Assembly (NCBI RefSeq): GCF_012650175.1 | Contig: NZ_JAAILI010000005.1 | Location: 43,835-107,834 of the forward strand | Direction of reading: 5' to 3' | From: Sphingomonas sp. S2M10 | Lineage (GTDB): Bacteria; Pseudomonadota; Alphaproteobacteria; Sphingomonadales; Sphingomonadaceae | DNA length: 64,000 nt | In this document: positions 52,360 through 61,510 of the stretch, one piece after another | Position numbering within the stretch: the stretch's first letter is position 1 | Layout of the letters: each line of letters opens with the position of its first letter | Translations under genes and position numbers: made by a program | Notes under the pieces: generated by a model | What the model saw: the letters and a program-made list of their open reading frames with translations, nothing else | Databases searched by the model: none | What the model was told of the DNA's origin: nothing

Positions 52360-54912
52360 CTAACCGAGTAGCACTTCTATCTCTTTGTTCTCAACAAGCG
52401 TGCTGATCTCACTGTAGAGATCGACATCTTGGCCGGGCGCAGAGATGGAAATGACCAGAGCGTACCGCGCCTTATCAGCCACCCGCTTCTGGCCGACGTG
52501 CGACTTCCACCATCCCCCGACCGGATAGACCGCGATGGCGTCGTGACCTGCCAGTTCGATCGCCCTGCCGCGCCACAGATCGCAATGCAGCGACCCCGCC
52601 TGGATAGCTTTTGGCCCTAGAAGCCAGCAACTGGCCTCGCCATCGGCTTCGGTGCCGTCCTTGGCCTGGCTCGCTGAAATCCGGCTACGGAAGCGCGCTG
52701 CCGTCTCGGTGCGCTTCTTCATGTCAAACCGCAGCCCGAAAGAACGATAGGTGTCCGGTCGGGTCGCCGCCTTGCCCGCCAAGTTCGGCTCGATGAAATA
52801 CGACAAGGTCACCTTCATCGTGACAATCTCGTTTTCGAGCTTCTCCAGCGCTGCTTTCGGCCAAGGCAGATCGTAGAAGTGCATCTCATTGAACACGCCG
52901 GTCCGGCCGTCCGCACCGATCGCGAAGGGCTGAATCTCGGCCTGGGCGACGAGCGTGGCGTCATTGCGCGCCGACAGGATCGCTCGCTCGATGTCCGGTA
53001 CGCCGTAACCGAACTCGCGAAGCATCTCCTGCTTCTTGCCCTTGGTGGCCGCCTTCCTGGTCTTCCAGTGGGCACCGGTGCCGATGAACTTTCTCCGGAT
53101 CGGTTCGGGCCATCGGGCCGAATCCACGGTCAGTGCGCGGTGCGTCTCCGCCCACAGGTCCGGCCGAGCCGCCTGCAGGCGGCCGATGAAGTTTCCGGCC
53201 ATGCCGGCGGCAGCGCTCGTCGCCCAGAACGGGACAAGCGGTTCAGCCGTCACATCGGAGCCGGCCGACAGGAGAGAGACGGCCGGGTCCCAGCCGCAGA
53301 AGCCGGTCGCGTCCGACATCATATTGCCGGCCTCGAACAAGACTTCCGGCTTAATCGGCGTCAGGTCGTCGGGCAGCGACTGTGAGCCACGACTGAACGG
53401 GCTGCGGTGATTGGCCGGAACGGCGGCCTGCAACACCGGCGGCGGCGCCGGCGGCTGCTCCTTGCGCGTGAAGCCGCCGATGGTCAGGGCGTTCCAGCTC
53501 TGTGACGGGTCTTCCAGAGGCTGCGAAGGAAGGACGTCCACCGCCATGCCACCAGAGACGTTCCCGGTGGCGACGACGATCAGCCTCTTCGGTCGTTCCG
53601 CGGCCGGGACGGTGTCATCAGCCTCGCCTGGCATGGCCCCCGCCGCGATCTGGTCGATCGCACCGCTCCAAGTCGATGGCCGGCTTGGAGGGAAATCGGT
53701 GGCGGACGTGGCGATGCAAAAGCTCCGCACCACATCCGGGCGCTCGATCTCGACCGAACTGACGGCGCCCTGGGTCACCACACCGTAGCTGGGCGGCTTT
53801 GTTGGCGGAAACCCGCCGGGCGGCAGCAGCTTCATGGATTCGGCGCCATGGGTGAGTTCGACAGGACGCTCATCGTTCATCAACGGTTCCAGGTCGCCGT
53901 AGAGTACGAGCCCCGCAAGCGGCGTGCCGTGACCGCCATGCGGCTGGTGATCGTCCGCACCCCAGGCGGGATCGTAAGCCCAAGCGCCGCGCAGGCCGGG
54001 CGCAATCAACGGATGAGCCGCCATCACGCCAGTGTCGAGCGTACAGACCACGGGAGCGTCAGGAGACGGCGGGCTCACGCGCTGCGCCAGCTCTTCCACC
54101 CAGTCATGCTGTCCAAGACCGGTCTCCCCACGGTCGAGGAAAGGCTCGATCGTTCCCGTCGCGCGGCGAATTTCGGTGATGGCGCCTGGCACGCGCGCCG
54201 CGAACGCTGCCACCGCCGCAGCAACCGCGTGAATGAAGACAACCGTCGTGTCGGGAAAGATCAGGCGATCGCCGTGCACATCGATGTTCGCATTGCGGGC
54301 CGCCGCCACCAGGCGATCCGCTAGTGCGACCGGCTGGCGAACCCAGAGCTCCCACCATAGGATGTCGGGCGCAGCCAGATCCACCTCGCCGGTGAACAGC
54401 GATACGGCTTCTGCAGCCCTGACTTCCTCGATCACCTCGAACCGCTCGGCATCGGGGCGTCTCTGATTGCCGGGATCGCGTCCATAGTCAGCGATGCGAT
54501 TGCGCAGGAAGGCGCGGGCATCATCCGGCACGAACACCAAGGCGCTTTCGGTGCGGTCCTCGTTGCGCTCCGATCGCAAGATCACAACGTCCTGTGTAGG
54601 AAACTCCAGCGCCGCGGGCACCTTCACGGCCTTGATCCGGGAGTCTTCCGCTGGCGGCAGCGTCGTGACCTCCACGACAGTACCGGATTTCAGCCCCTGT
54701 ATGGGCAGGCGCGGGTCGGCAGCGGCAGCCGGAACCGTCCCCAGCGCCGCTGCGAGCTGGTCGAGGAGCTGCGTCGCATGCGCCGTATAGTCTCCCCGGA
54801 GGGGTTTGCGTTCCTGATTGCGTGAGGGAAAGGTATAGGCCGCGGTCTCACGAAAGACGTCGATCGAGATATGCGCGCGGTCTCTCGTGTCGAAATTATC
54901 GGGCTCTGCCAT
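52360..54912 (-). CDS. ietS: IetS-like subtilisin-family (S8) protease
   Basis: This is an 850-aa cytoplasmic subtilase. The triad is Asp293 (VVCTLDTGVMAAHPL), His328 (HGGHGTPLAG) and Ser566 (FWATSAAAGMAG), with oxyanion Asn451 (VVATGNVSGG). An about 280-residue N-terminal domain and an about 200-residue C-terminal domain flank it. There is no signal peptide. The gene follows an AAA ATPase gene by 52 bases, the arrangement of IetA/IetS, first described as a plasmid stability/incompatibility pair in Agrobacterium and later reported to act against phage. The gene pair supports the name; activity is not shown. Confidence 0.8.
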   Translation of the reverse strand: MAEPDNFDTRDRAHISIDVFRETAAYTFPSRNQERKPLRGDYTAHATQLLDQLAAALGTVPAAAADPRLPIQGLKSGTVVEVTTLPPAEDSRIKAVKVPAALEFPTQDVVILRSERNEDRTESALVFVPDDARAFLRNRIADYGRDPGNQRRPDAERFEVIEEVRAAEAVSLFTGEVDLAAPDILWWELWVRQPVALADRLVAAARNANIDVHGDRLIFPDTTVVFIHAVAAAVAAFAARVPGAITEIRRATGTIEPFLDRGETGLGQHDWVEELAQRVSPPSPDAPVVCTLDTGVMAAHPLIAPGLRGAWAYDPAWGADDHQPHGGHGTPLAGLVLYGDLEPLMNDERPVELTHGAESMKLLPPGGFPPTKPPSYGVVTQGAVSSVEIERPDVVRSFCIATSATDFPPSRPSTWSGAIDQIAAGAMPGEADDTVPAAERPKRLIVVATGNVSGGMAVDVLPSQPLEDPSQSWNALTIGGFTRKEQPPAPPPVLQAAVPANHRSPFSRGSQSLPDDLTPIKPEVLFEAGNMMSDATGFCGWDPAVSLLSAGSDVTAEPLVPFWATSAAAGMAGNFIGRLQAARPDLWAETHRALTVDSARWPEPIRRKFIGTGAHWKTRKAATKGKKQEMLREFGYGVPDIERAILSARNDATLVAQAEIQPFAIGADGRTGVFNEMHFYDLPWPKAALEKLENEIVTMKVTLSYFIEPNLAGKAATRPDTYRSFGLRFDMKKRTETAARFRSRISASQAKDGTEADGEASCWLLGPKAIQAGSLHCDLWRGRAIELAGHDAIAVYPVGGWWKSHVGQKRVADKARYALVISISAPGQDVDLYSEISTLVENKEIEVLLG

Positions 54913-54964
54913 AGGCTCCTACTTCTTCATTCGCGTTCCGTTCGATCCGTTCGGCGGAGCCTGC

Positions 54965-55975
54965 CTAACGGCCGGGTTGGCGACGGAACTTGCCCTTCAA
55001 AGTCTGTCGATTTTGGAGCGCGTCACGCAAGGCATCGGGCGATACCTTCGAGGCGCCTTCCAGGATGGCGTCCTTGACGACGGCATCGGCCGCGCGGACC
55101 AACTCGCCCTGGCTCAGGCCTTCGAGCACGCTTTCAATGCCGGGCCATACCGTCGACGCGAACTTGAACTTGCCAAGCCGACGTTCAACGATGGCCCGCG
55201 CTGACGTCGCGTCTGGCAATGTATATTCGACCACTTCGTCGAAACGACGCGCCAGAGCTTCGTCCAGGATCTCGACATGATTGGTCGCGGCCAGCACGAG
55301 ACTGTCGGTTGAATTTGGCTCCTCCATGAAGGCCAGCACCGAATTCAGAACCCGTCGTATTTCGCCGACATCGTTCGGGTGGCCTCGGCGAGAGCCGATC
55401 GCGTCGAACTCATCAAGTAGATAGACGCCGCGGGTCTGCGCAATCTGGTCGAAGAGCAAGCGCAGCTTGCCGGCGGTCTCGCCGAAAAACCGGCTGAACA
55501 GCGATTCGAGCCGGACCGTGAACAGCGGCAGCCGCAGTTCGCCGGCCAAGGCCGAGGCCGTCATCGTCTTGCCCGTTCCGGGCGGGCCAACAAGGAGCAT
55601 GTGCGTGGCGGGGGTCTGTCCGTGCTCACGCAGGGTCGCACGCTCCTGCTGCTGGCGGACGACACGGCCCAGCCGCTTGGCAATTTCATCGGAGAGCACC
55701 ATGCTCGAGAGCGCAACCTTGGGATAGGCGCTCTCGACGAGGCCCTGCAATTCGCCGCGCGGCCGGGCGAGCGGGATCGGGGTCTGTCCGCCGGCAGGTT
55801 TGCCGGTCCCTCGCTGATCACGTGCCTTCTGGACAAGCCGTTTCAGCTTCTCAGCGTCATCCGCACGGCCCTGGCGAGCTTCCTGAGCGGCGATCTGCAA
55901 GGCGATCGACAGGAGCTGGTCCTCATCCCCGTCGATATGCGAGTTCAGGAGTGCGAGAATTTGCTTAGTCGACAT
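54965..55975 (-). CDS. ietA: IetA-like AAA ATPase
   Basis: This is a 336-aa AAA+ protein of the FtsH/spastin type. Walker A GPPGTGKT is at residues 130-137, Walker B GVYLLDEFDAIG near 183-194, sensor-1 AATNH and the arginine finger region DEALARRFDEV follow. The N-terminal about 85 residues are helical. It is the partner of the S8 protease gene downstream; in such pairs the ATPase restrains or regulates the protease. AAGGAGG at 5 bases marks the ATG at 55975. Confidence 0.8.
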   Translation of the reverse strand: MSTKQILALLNSHIDGDEDQLLSIALQIAAQEARQGRADDAEKLKRLVQKARDQRGTGKPAGGQTPIPLARPRGELQGLVESAYPKVALSSMVLSDEIAKRLGRVVRQQQERATLREHGQTPATHMLLVGPPGTGKTMTASALAGELRLPLFTVRLESLFSRFFGETAGKLRLLFDQIAQTRGVYLLDEFDAIGSRRGHPNDVGEIRRVLNSVLAFMEEPNSTDSLVLAATNHVEILDEALARRFDEVVEYTLPDATSARAIVERRLGKFKFASTVWPGIESVLEGLSQGELVRAADAVVKDAILEGASKVSPDALRDALQNRQTLKGKFRRQPGR

Positions 55976-56497
55976 GCTCGCCTCCTTTCTTTGGTTGGGC
56001 CTCGCTATACTGTTGCCTGCTCAGATGCTTTTGGCTCTCGCTTGCTTCGCCAACGCTATCGGAATCAGGCCAAAAGCGCCACCGTTTCCTCTCTACCACA
56101 GAGTTTCCTAACCATTCTTTCGACCCGTGGGATGCGAAGCTCAGCCGCCCAGCCGGCCAGACCAGTGTGGGCGACATCTCGACCGGCTGTGCTTCCCTCA
56201 ATCAACGCAGGAACAAAACAGGAACTTTATATCGAACCCATCCTGGGGATTCAACGGGGTGCTTGCGGCCCCTGCGGGAGCTGATCGCGCGGCCGATGTC
56301 CTAGTTGTGGGCCGTCGAGGCTTCCAGAGATGACCTTGAGGGGAAAGCATTCCCCGGCGGCCGAGCCTTTGTCTCGGTCGACCCCTTCTGCGGGGAGACC
56401 CCGCAACGCCCCCTGAGAGTGAGAGTGCGGACCGGTTTTCCGTGACGGGTTGAGAGCTGGGAGAGAGCTTCCGGTGCCCGTCGTGGAGATTGGTCCC
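55976..56497. other. Non-coding region upstream of the DUF932 gene
   Basis: No convincing gene was seen in 522 bases. The ietA promoter must lie at the left end (minus strand). The right end (about 56330-56490) is rich in short hairpins and contains leader element A described separately. Confidence 0.55.
56411..56487 (+). promoter_or_regulatory. Leader element A before the DUF932 gene
   Basis: GAGAGTGAGAG precedes GTGACGGGTTGAGAG, GGGAGAGAGC and CCCGTCGTGGAG. GACGGG (56444-56449) and CCCGTC (56477-56482) can pair and enclose the GAGAGAG word. Related elements precede the ParB gene and the helicase gene in the same relative position. It probably acts in the 5' untranslated RNA; the function is unknown. 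Confidence 0.6.
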
Positions 56498-57691
56498 ATG
56501 AACATACAGGTCCTCGATGCGCGCAGTGATGCGCGTGGCGGTTACAAGGTCGATGTCAGCCGTGGCGAGCAGATCGGCCGCGTCTCGTCCGAATGGTTCT
56601 CCCGGCCAGCGGATGAGCGCTATCTATCTCTGTCCGAGCTGGCGCATTCCGTTCGCGACCGGGCCGACCGCAGCCGGACGCGTGTCGTGGAAAGCGCACT
56701 CATCCATGTGGAGGCGAACCGCCGCGACCCGGAACGCCTGGCGTTGATCCTTCCCGGCACGGATACGCCTATCGCCCCGACCCATTGGAGCTTCGGCCAA
56801 CTGGCCGGCCTGGTCGGCGCGCCGGCCGCCTATCTGCGCCAACTCCCGGCGCCGCTCGCCGCCATCAACCTGCAATATGGCCTGACGTCCAATCGGGCCG
56901 AGCAGATCAAGACGCTCGAAACCGATAACGGCCGTGTCGAACTGCGCGCCGTCACCGGCCCGGACTATGGCCGCATCTTCGACCACGAGCTGGTCGAGGC
57001 GGTGCAGCGCATCGCCGGCAACGGCACGGGCGACACACGCTGGAAGGTGCCAGGCGTGCTGGACTGGTCGACCGGCATCTACAATCCGCGCGTCGACATC
57101 ACCAAAGACACCACGACGCTCTATGCCTCCGATCGGGATGTCTTCCTGTTCCTCGTCGACGACCTGAACCCGATCGAGGCCGGACGGCTGGCGGACGGCT
57201 CGCCGGATCTCTATTTCCGCGGCTTCTACTGCTGGAACTCCGAGGTGGGCGCCAAGACGCTCGGCATGGCGAGCTTCTATCTGCGGGCGGTCTGCCAGAA
57301 TCGCAATTTATGGGGCGTGGAGGATTTCGAGGAAATCACCATCCGCCACTCCAAATATGCCGCCAACCGCTTCGCCCATGAGGCGGCGCCGGCGCTGGCG
57401 AACTTCGCCAACTCCTCAGCCCTGCCTTTCGTAAACGGCATAAAGGCAGCCCGCGAGAGAATCGTGGCACGCACCGATGAGGACCGTACCGACTTCCTGC
57501 GCCGCCGCGGCTTTTCGAAGGCCGAGACCAGCAAGATCATCGACACCGTGCTGGCCGAGGAAGGCCGGCCGCCCGAGTCGATCTTCGATTTCGTGCAGGG
57601 CATCACCGCCGTTGCCCGCGACAAGGCGCATCAGGACGCCCGTCTCGACATGGAGGCCAAGGCTAAGAAGCTGCTCGATCGGGCGGCCTGA
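56498..57691 (+). CDS. DUF932 domain protein (plasmid/phage-like)
   Basis: This is a 397-aa protein of the DUF932 family, common on conjugative elements of alphaproteobacteria. Conserved blocks include THWSFGQLAGLVGAPAAYLR, YGRIFDHELVEAVQRIAGNG, YASDRDVFLFLVDD and FRGFYCWNSEVGAKTLGMAS. No catalytic motif is evident; related proteins resemble phage LGT/recombination-associated proteins of unknown role. I chose the ATG at 56498 because GTGGAG lies upstream and homology starts there. It is followed by the ParB gene after a second leader element. Confidence 0.85.
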   Translation: MNIQVLDARSDARGGYKVDVSRGEQIGRVSSEWFSRPADERYLSLSELAHSVRDRADRSRTRVVESALIHVEANRRDPERLALILPGTDTPIAPTHWSFGQLAGLVGAPAAYLRQLPAPLAAINLQYGLTSNRAEQIKTLETDNGRVELRAVTGPDYGRIFDHELVEAVQRIAGNGTGDTRWKVPGVLDWSTGIYNPRVDITKDTTTLYASDRDVFLFLVDDLNPIEAGRLADGSPDLYFRGFYCWNSEVGAKTLGMASFYLRAVCQNRNLWGVEDFEEITIRHSKYAANRFAHEAAPALANFANSSALPFVNGIKAARERIVARTDEDRTDFLRRRGFSKAETSKIIDTVLAEEGRPPESIFDFVQGITAVARDKAHQDARLDMEAKAKKLLDRAA

Positions 57692-57799
57692 TCTCCGCAA
57701 GGCCGGGGATGCGGTTTGCGTGTCTCCGGCTCTGCGCTTCCGTGCCTTTCTGGTTTCCCGGTCCGTGGCGCTGCCCCCTTTAGAGGAAGAGGGCGGCGC

Positions 57800-57855
57800 T
57801 TCGCTTCGTGACGGGTTTAGGGCTGAGAGAGAGTCTCTCGGCGCCCGTCGCGGAG
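57800..57855 (+). promoter_or_regulatory. Leader element B before the ParB gene
   Basis: CGTGACGGGTTTAGGGCTGA is followed by GAGAGAGTCTCTC and GCCCGTCGCGGAG, ending 10 bases before the ATG at 57865. GACGGG (57810-57815) can pair with CCCGTC (57844-57849) around an inner GAGAGA/TCTCTC hairpin. The same layout is seen in leader A, including the GSGGAG that may serve as ribosome-binding site. Confidence 0.65.
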
Positions 57856-57864
57856 TAATCCCCG

Positions 57865-60003
57865 ATGGCTACTGCAGTTCAGAAGATCATCCTGTCGTCC
57901 TCACGCGACATCCCCTTCAACAAGCTGGTGCTCAGCCAGTCCAACGTCCGGCGTGTGAAGGCCGGCATCTCGATCGAGGACCTGGCGGCCTCGATCGCGC
58001 GTCGCGGCCTGATCCAGAGCCTCAGCGTCGTGCCCGTGGTCGACGCCGAAGGTCAGGAGACCGGCATGTTCGAGGTCCCGGCCGGCGGCCGCCGCTTCCG
58101 TGCGCTGGAGCTGCTGGTCAAGCAGAAGCGCCTCGCCAAGATCGCCCCCGTGCCGTGCGTCGTGCGCAAGCGCGACGACGAGGTCCTGTCCGAGGAAGTG
58201 TCGCTGGTCGAGAATATCGATCGCGCGCCGCTTCATCCGCTGGACCAGTTCCGCGCCTTCCAGGATATGCGGGTGAAGGGCAAGACCGAGGAGGAGATCG
58301 CCGCAGCGCTCTTCGTCCCGGTCCAGGTGGTCAAGCAGCGCCTGCGCCTCGCGGCCGCATCGCCCGTCCTGCTCGACGTCTATGCCGAGGACGGCATGAC
58401 GCTCGACCAGCTCATGGCCTTCACCGTCACCGACGACCATGCCCGCCAGGAGCAGGTCTGGGAGGCGATCAAGGACGCCTGGTCGAAGGAGCCCTATCAG
58501 ATCCGTCGCATGCTCACCGAGACCACGGTGCGCGCCTCCGACAAGCGCGCCGTCTTCGTCGGTGTCGACGCCTACGAGGCGGCCGGCGGCATCGTCATGC
58601 GAGACCTGTTCCAGTCCGATGACGGCGGCTGGCTGCAGGATGCGGCGCTGCTCGATCGGCTGGTCGCCGAGAAGCTGAAGGCGACGGCTGAGACGATCGC
58701 CGCCGAGGGCTGGAAGTGGATCGAGGTCGCAGTCAGCTTCCCCTACGACGCCACGCGCGGCCTGCGCGAGCTGCAGGGCGAGCCGCTCGACTTGACGGCG
58801 GAAGAACAGGCGACGATCGAGGCGCTCAACGCCGAATATCAGAAGCTCGAGGCGGAATATGAAGACGCCGACGAGCTGCCCGACGAGGTCGACCTGCGGC
58901 TTGGGGAGATCGAGACGGCGCTGTCGGCCTTCGAAACCCGTCCGGTCCGCTTCGAGGCCGTCGACATCGCCCGCGCGGGCGCTTTCATCAGCATCGCCCA
59001 TGACGGCAGCATCGCCATCGATCGCGGCTATGTCCGGGCCGAGGACGAGGCTCCCGAGCCCGGCATCGAGGCCGATGGGGACGACACCGAGCATCAGCCG
59101 GGCGAACCCGGTGTGCCGGCCTTGCAGCGCGCCGTCATCACGATCGGCGGCCAGCCCGTCGAGGCGGAGGACGACGAAGACGACGCGATCAAGCCGCTCC
59201 CCGAGCGCCTGGTCATCGAGCTGACGGCCTATCGCACCCTCGCGCTGCGCAACGCCGTCGCGGAGAACCCGCACGTCGCCATGACCGCGCTGCTCCACAA
59301 GCTGGTGTCGGACACCTTCATGACCCGCATGTATACGGGCGCCATGGAGGCCGGGGTGAAGCACGTCTTCTTCCCGGCGCAGGACGATGGGCTGAAGGAC
59401 AGCCCGTCCGCCCGCGCGGTGCAGGACCGTCACGCCGCCTGGGCCGGCGACATCCCGAAGGACGACGATGCACTGTGGGATTGGCTCGCGGGCCTGGACG
59501 ACGCCAGCCGGATGGCGCTGCTGGCGCATTGCGTCAGCTACGGCGTCAACGCGCTCTATGAGCGGCCGAACCCGCACAGCGCCGGCGGCGTGTCGCAGCA
59601 CACGCTCGACATGCGGCTCGCCCAGGCCGACCGCCTGACCAAAGCGACGGGGCTCGATCTGGTGGAGGCCGGCTGGCGCCCGACCTTCGGCAACTACCTC
59701 AACCGTGTCACCAAGCCCCGCATCCTGCAGGCGGTTCGCGAGGGCATCGGCGAGCAGGCCGCGCAGCTCATCGACCACCTAAAGAAGGGCGACATGGCCA
59801 AGGAGGCCGAGAGGCTGCTCGCCGAGACCGGCTGGCTGCCCGAGCCGCTGCGCCTGATCGACGATGCCGAGGCGCCCACGCCGGAAGTCGAGGCTGGCGG
59901 CGAGGACGACGATGCGGCGCTGCCCGCGTTCCTCGCCGGCGACGACGAGGTTGTCACGGCGGAGGCCACCGACGACGAAGCGCACCTTGTCGCAGCCGAA
60001 TGA
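57865..60003 (+). CDS. Large ParB-domain protein
   Basis: This is a 712-aa protein. The N-terminal ParB/Srx domain (about residues 15-110) has NKLVLSQSNVRRVKAGISIE, PAGGRRFRALELL and the SLVENIDRAPLHPLDQFRAF box. An HTH region follows (about 125-200). The remaining two thirds hold acidic linkers (for example ADELPDEVDLRLGEIE and EAEDDEDDA) and a C-terminal domain. No ParA is adjacent. Large ParB proteins of this kind travel with DUF932 and strawberry-notch-like genes on integrative elements and plasmids, and may act in maintenance or transcription rather than in classic segregation. Confidence 0.85.
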   Translation: MATAVQKIILSSSRDIPFNKLVLSQSNVRRVKAGISIEDLAASIARRGLIQSLSVVPVVDAEGQETGMFEVPAGGRRFRALELLVKQKRLAKIAPVPCVVRKRDDEVLSEEVSLVENIDRAPLHPLDQFRAFQDMRVKGKTEEEIAAALFVPVQVVKQRLRLAAASPVLLDVYAEDGMTLDQLMAFTVTDDHARQEQVWEAIKDAWSKEPYQIRRMLTETTVRASDKRAVFVGVDAYEAAGGIVMRDLFQSDDGGWLQDAALLDRLVAEKLKATAETIAAEGWKWIEVAVSFPYDATRGLRELQGEPLDLTAEEQATIEALNAEYQKLEAEYEDADELPDEVDLRLGEIETALSAFETRPVRFEAVDIARAGAFISIAHDGSIAIDRGYVRAEDEAPEPGIEADGDDTEHQPGEPGVPALQRAVITIGGQPVEAEDDEDDAIKPLPERLVIELTAYRTLALRNAVAENPHVAMTALLHKLVSDTFMTRMYTGAMEAGVKHVFFPAQDDGLKDSPSARAVQDRHAAWAGDIPKDDDALWDWLAGLDDASRMALLAHCVSYGVNALYERPNPHSAGGVSQHTLDMRLAQADRLTKATGLDLVEAGWRPTFGNYLNRVTKPRILQAVREGIGEQAAQLIDHLKKGDMAKEAERLLAETGWLPEPLRLIDDAEAPTPEVEAGGEDDDAALPAFLAGDDEVVTAEATDDEAHLVAAE

Positions 60004-60010
60004 CGAGCAC

Positions 60011-60040
60011 CCGGAGCGGCTTCGGCCGCTCCGGTCCTTT
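60011..60040 (+). terminator. Hairpin with TTCG tetraloop after the ParB gene
   Basis: A perfect 10-bp stem CCGGAGCGGC / GCCGCTCCGG is closed by TTCG and followed by TCCTTT. It starts 8 bases after the stop codon. The tail is poor in T, so termination may be partial, with read-through into the 72-aa gene. Confidence 0.65.
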
Positions 60041-60062
60041 CCCCGATTGAAGGAGCATCGCC

Positions 60063-60281
60063 ATGTCGCGATCCAACCCGTCGCCACGCCGCGTCGTCTT
60101 CCAGTACCTCGTTCCCGTACATGTCGAGGTCGAGGACGGCATCGTCGGCCGCGTGACGATCATCGACGAAACCCCGGTGCGCGCCCCCGTCGTCGTCGAA
60201 GGCGATCCCGCCTATCTCGCCGACGCCATCCGCGCCGCCGACGACGGCCAGGCCTGGCCATCCTGGCAGTTCGGCTACTAG
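60063..60281 (+). CDS. Small hypothetical protein, 72 aa
   Basis: The family was not recognised. The protein is beta-strand rich (RRVVFQYLVPVHVEVEDGIV, GRVTIIDETPVRAPVVVEG) with a helical C-terminal half ending in WPSWQFGY. It has no signal peptide or membrane segment. GAAGGAG lies 10 bases before the ATG. It is flanked by a hairpin on each side, so it may be expressed as a separate unit within the island's plasmid-type gene cluster. Confidence 0.7.
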   Translation: MSRSNPSPRRVVFQYLVPVHVEVEDGIVGRVTIIDETPVRAPVVVEGDPAYLADAIRAADDGQAWPSWQFGY

Positions 60282-60304
60282 CCGCGCCACCCCGAACCCA
60301 CTCC

Positions 60305-60337
60305 GAGCCCGGCCCGAGCGCCGGGCTCTTTTCGTTT
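60305..60337 (+). terminator. Rho-independent terminator after the 72-aa gene
   Basis: A perfect 9-bp stem GAGCCCGGC / GCCGGGCTC with a 6-base loop is followed by TTTTCGTTT. It lies 24 bases after the stop and just before the next gene's ribosome-binding site. Confidence 0.8.
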
Positions 60338-60349
60338 CCGGAGCCCGCC

Positions 60350-60763
60350 ATGACCGATTTCTCCACCCGCTATTCCTGCCTGCTCGATGTCGGCACCTCC
60401 GCCAACGTCGCCCGGGCCTTCGACATCTACGCCGCCTTGATGGCCGAGAACGACCGCGAAGACCCGCCGGCCGAGCCGTTTCATCTATCTGTGACACCCG
60501 ATCACGGTGCGTCGCGGCTCTGGCTGCGCGATCCCGGCACCGCAGATCCGCAGCTTGCGATCACCTTCGTGACGCGCTGCGCCGAGGCCCTCGCGCTGAC
60601 CGGCCGTTGGGGATTTCAATGGGCCGGCATCGCCTCCGATCCCGTGGTCGATGGTTTCTCGGGCGGCACCCATGTGCTCGATCTTGCCACCGGCGAGACG
60701 ATCGCATGGACGAGCACCGGCCGCTGGCTCGCCGACCGGCTTGCCAGGGGAGGCGCGCGATGA
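60350..60763 (+). CDS. Hypothetical island protein, 137 aa
   Basis: The family was not recognised. The protein is soluble and acidic, with a helical N-terminal part (SANVARAFDIYAALMAENDR) and a beta-rich remainder ending in TGETIAWTSTGRWLADRLAR. It has no signal peptide. CGGAGC lies upstream of the ATG. The next gene starts within its stop codon (ATGA), so the two are translationally coupled and probably work together. Confidence 0.7.
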   Translation: MTDFSTRYSCLLDVGTSANVARAFDIYAALMAENDREDPPAEPFHLSVTPDHGASRLWLRDPGTADPQLAITFVTRCAEALALTGRWGFQWAGIASDPVVDGFSGGTHVLDLATGETIAWTSTGRWLADRLARGGAR

Positions 60764-60984
60764 GCATCCCCGACCATGCCCGCGCCAACTTCCAGACGCT
60801 CCTGCGCGCCGCGAACAGTGGCGACCTGGCGCTGATGGAATGCACCGACGTAGCAACCGGCGAACCGCGCTACGTGATCTGCGCCGTCGGCCGCGATGAC
60901 GGCGAGTTCGTCTTCACACCGTTCGGCCATCTCGCCGATGGCAATCCCTTCGAAATCTACAGCCCGCCGGACGCGTCGACATAG
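60760..60984 (+). CDS. Small hypothetical protein, 74 aa (DUF6117-like)
   Basis: This is a compact protein: MSIPDHARANFQTLLRAANS, then DLALMECTDVATGEPRYVIC and an acidic FVFTPFGHLADGNPFEIY end. The pattern recurs on alphaproteobacterial plasmids and islands next to ParB/DUF932 genes, and I associate it with DUF6117 (function unknown). The start overlaps the preceding stop as ATGA. The family name is given with limited certainty. Confidence 0.65.
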   Translation: MSIPDHARANFQTLLRAANSGDLALMECTDVATGEPRYVICAVGRDDGEFVFTPFGHLADGNPFEIYSPPDAST

Positions 60985-61015
60985 GCGAGCGCGCGCCCAA
61001 TGTCCTCGCTCGCCG

Positions 61016-61375
61016 CTACCAGACCGCAACTTCCCACTGCCCGTTGACGCGGGCAAATCCGATTGGCCGGTTTTGCGGGCTCGCGTTCGGCCTGGTCGGA
61101 TCGAGCACGATCTGCGTCATGCAGGTCACGCCCGGACCGACCCCACCCGGCGAGCAATCGCCGAGCTTCAGCGTCGCGTTCGCCAGCGACGTGCCCGTGA
61201 ACAGGCGATGGCGCCGCACGGCCGCGGTCGCTTCGCCCTCGCTCGGCTCTGCGACGCCGGCGGCGACGGCCGGAGATGCAGTGACCGGCGAGATCACCGG
61301 CCTGAGCACGAAACCCGCACCGAAGCCGACAGCCAGACAGGCCGCGCCGAGAATGCCAATCGCACTGCCCTTCAT
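61016..61375 (-). CDS. Small exported or membrane-anchored hypothetical protein
   Basis: This is a 119-aa protein on the opposite strand to its neighbours. The N-terminal hydrophobic segment (SAIGILGAACLAVGFGAGFV) is followed by a low-complexity Ala/Val/Pro spacer (about residues 28-50) and a mature domain with a Cys pair (GDCSPGG and VTCMTQIV). It ends NGQWEVAVW. The family was not recognised. GGAGG lies 4 bases before the ATG at 61375; an in-frame ATG at 61393 is the alternative. It is similar in form to conjugation-associated periplasmic proteins, without firm homology. Confidence 0.65.
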   Translation of the reverse strand: MKGSAIGILGAACLAVGFGAGFVLRPVISPVTASPAVAAGVAEPSEGEATAAVRRHRLFTGTSLANATLKLGDCSPGGVGPGVTCMTQIVLDPTRPNASPQNRPIGFARVNGQWEVAVW

Positions 61376-61510
61376 CTCGCCTCCGATGCTCACTCAGCCG
61401 GCGCGGCACGCGCGAATGGTGCGAGGCACAGCGGCTTGTTTTCCTACGAGAACTTAGCGTCCCATCCGCACCGCCGGAAGCCGGTGCGACAGGCCGGGTT
61501 CCGGCCGCGC

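Noticed and set aside
57901..59778. 625-codon open frame on the minus strand
   Set aside because: It is antisense to the ParB gene, which has recognisable motifs and a ribosome-binding site.
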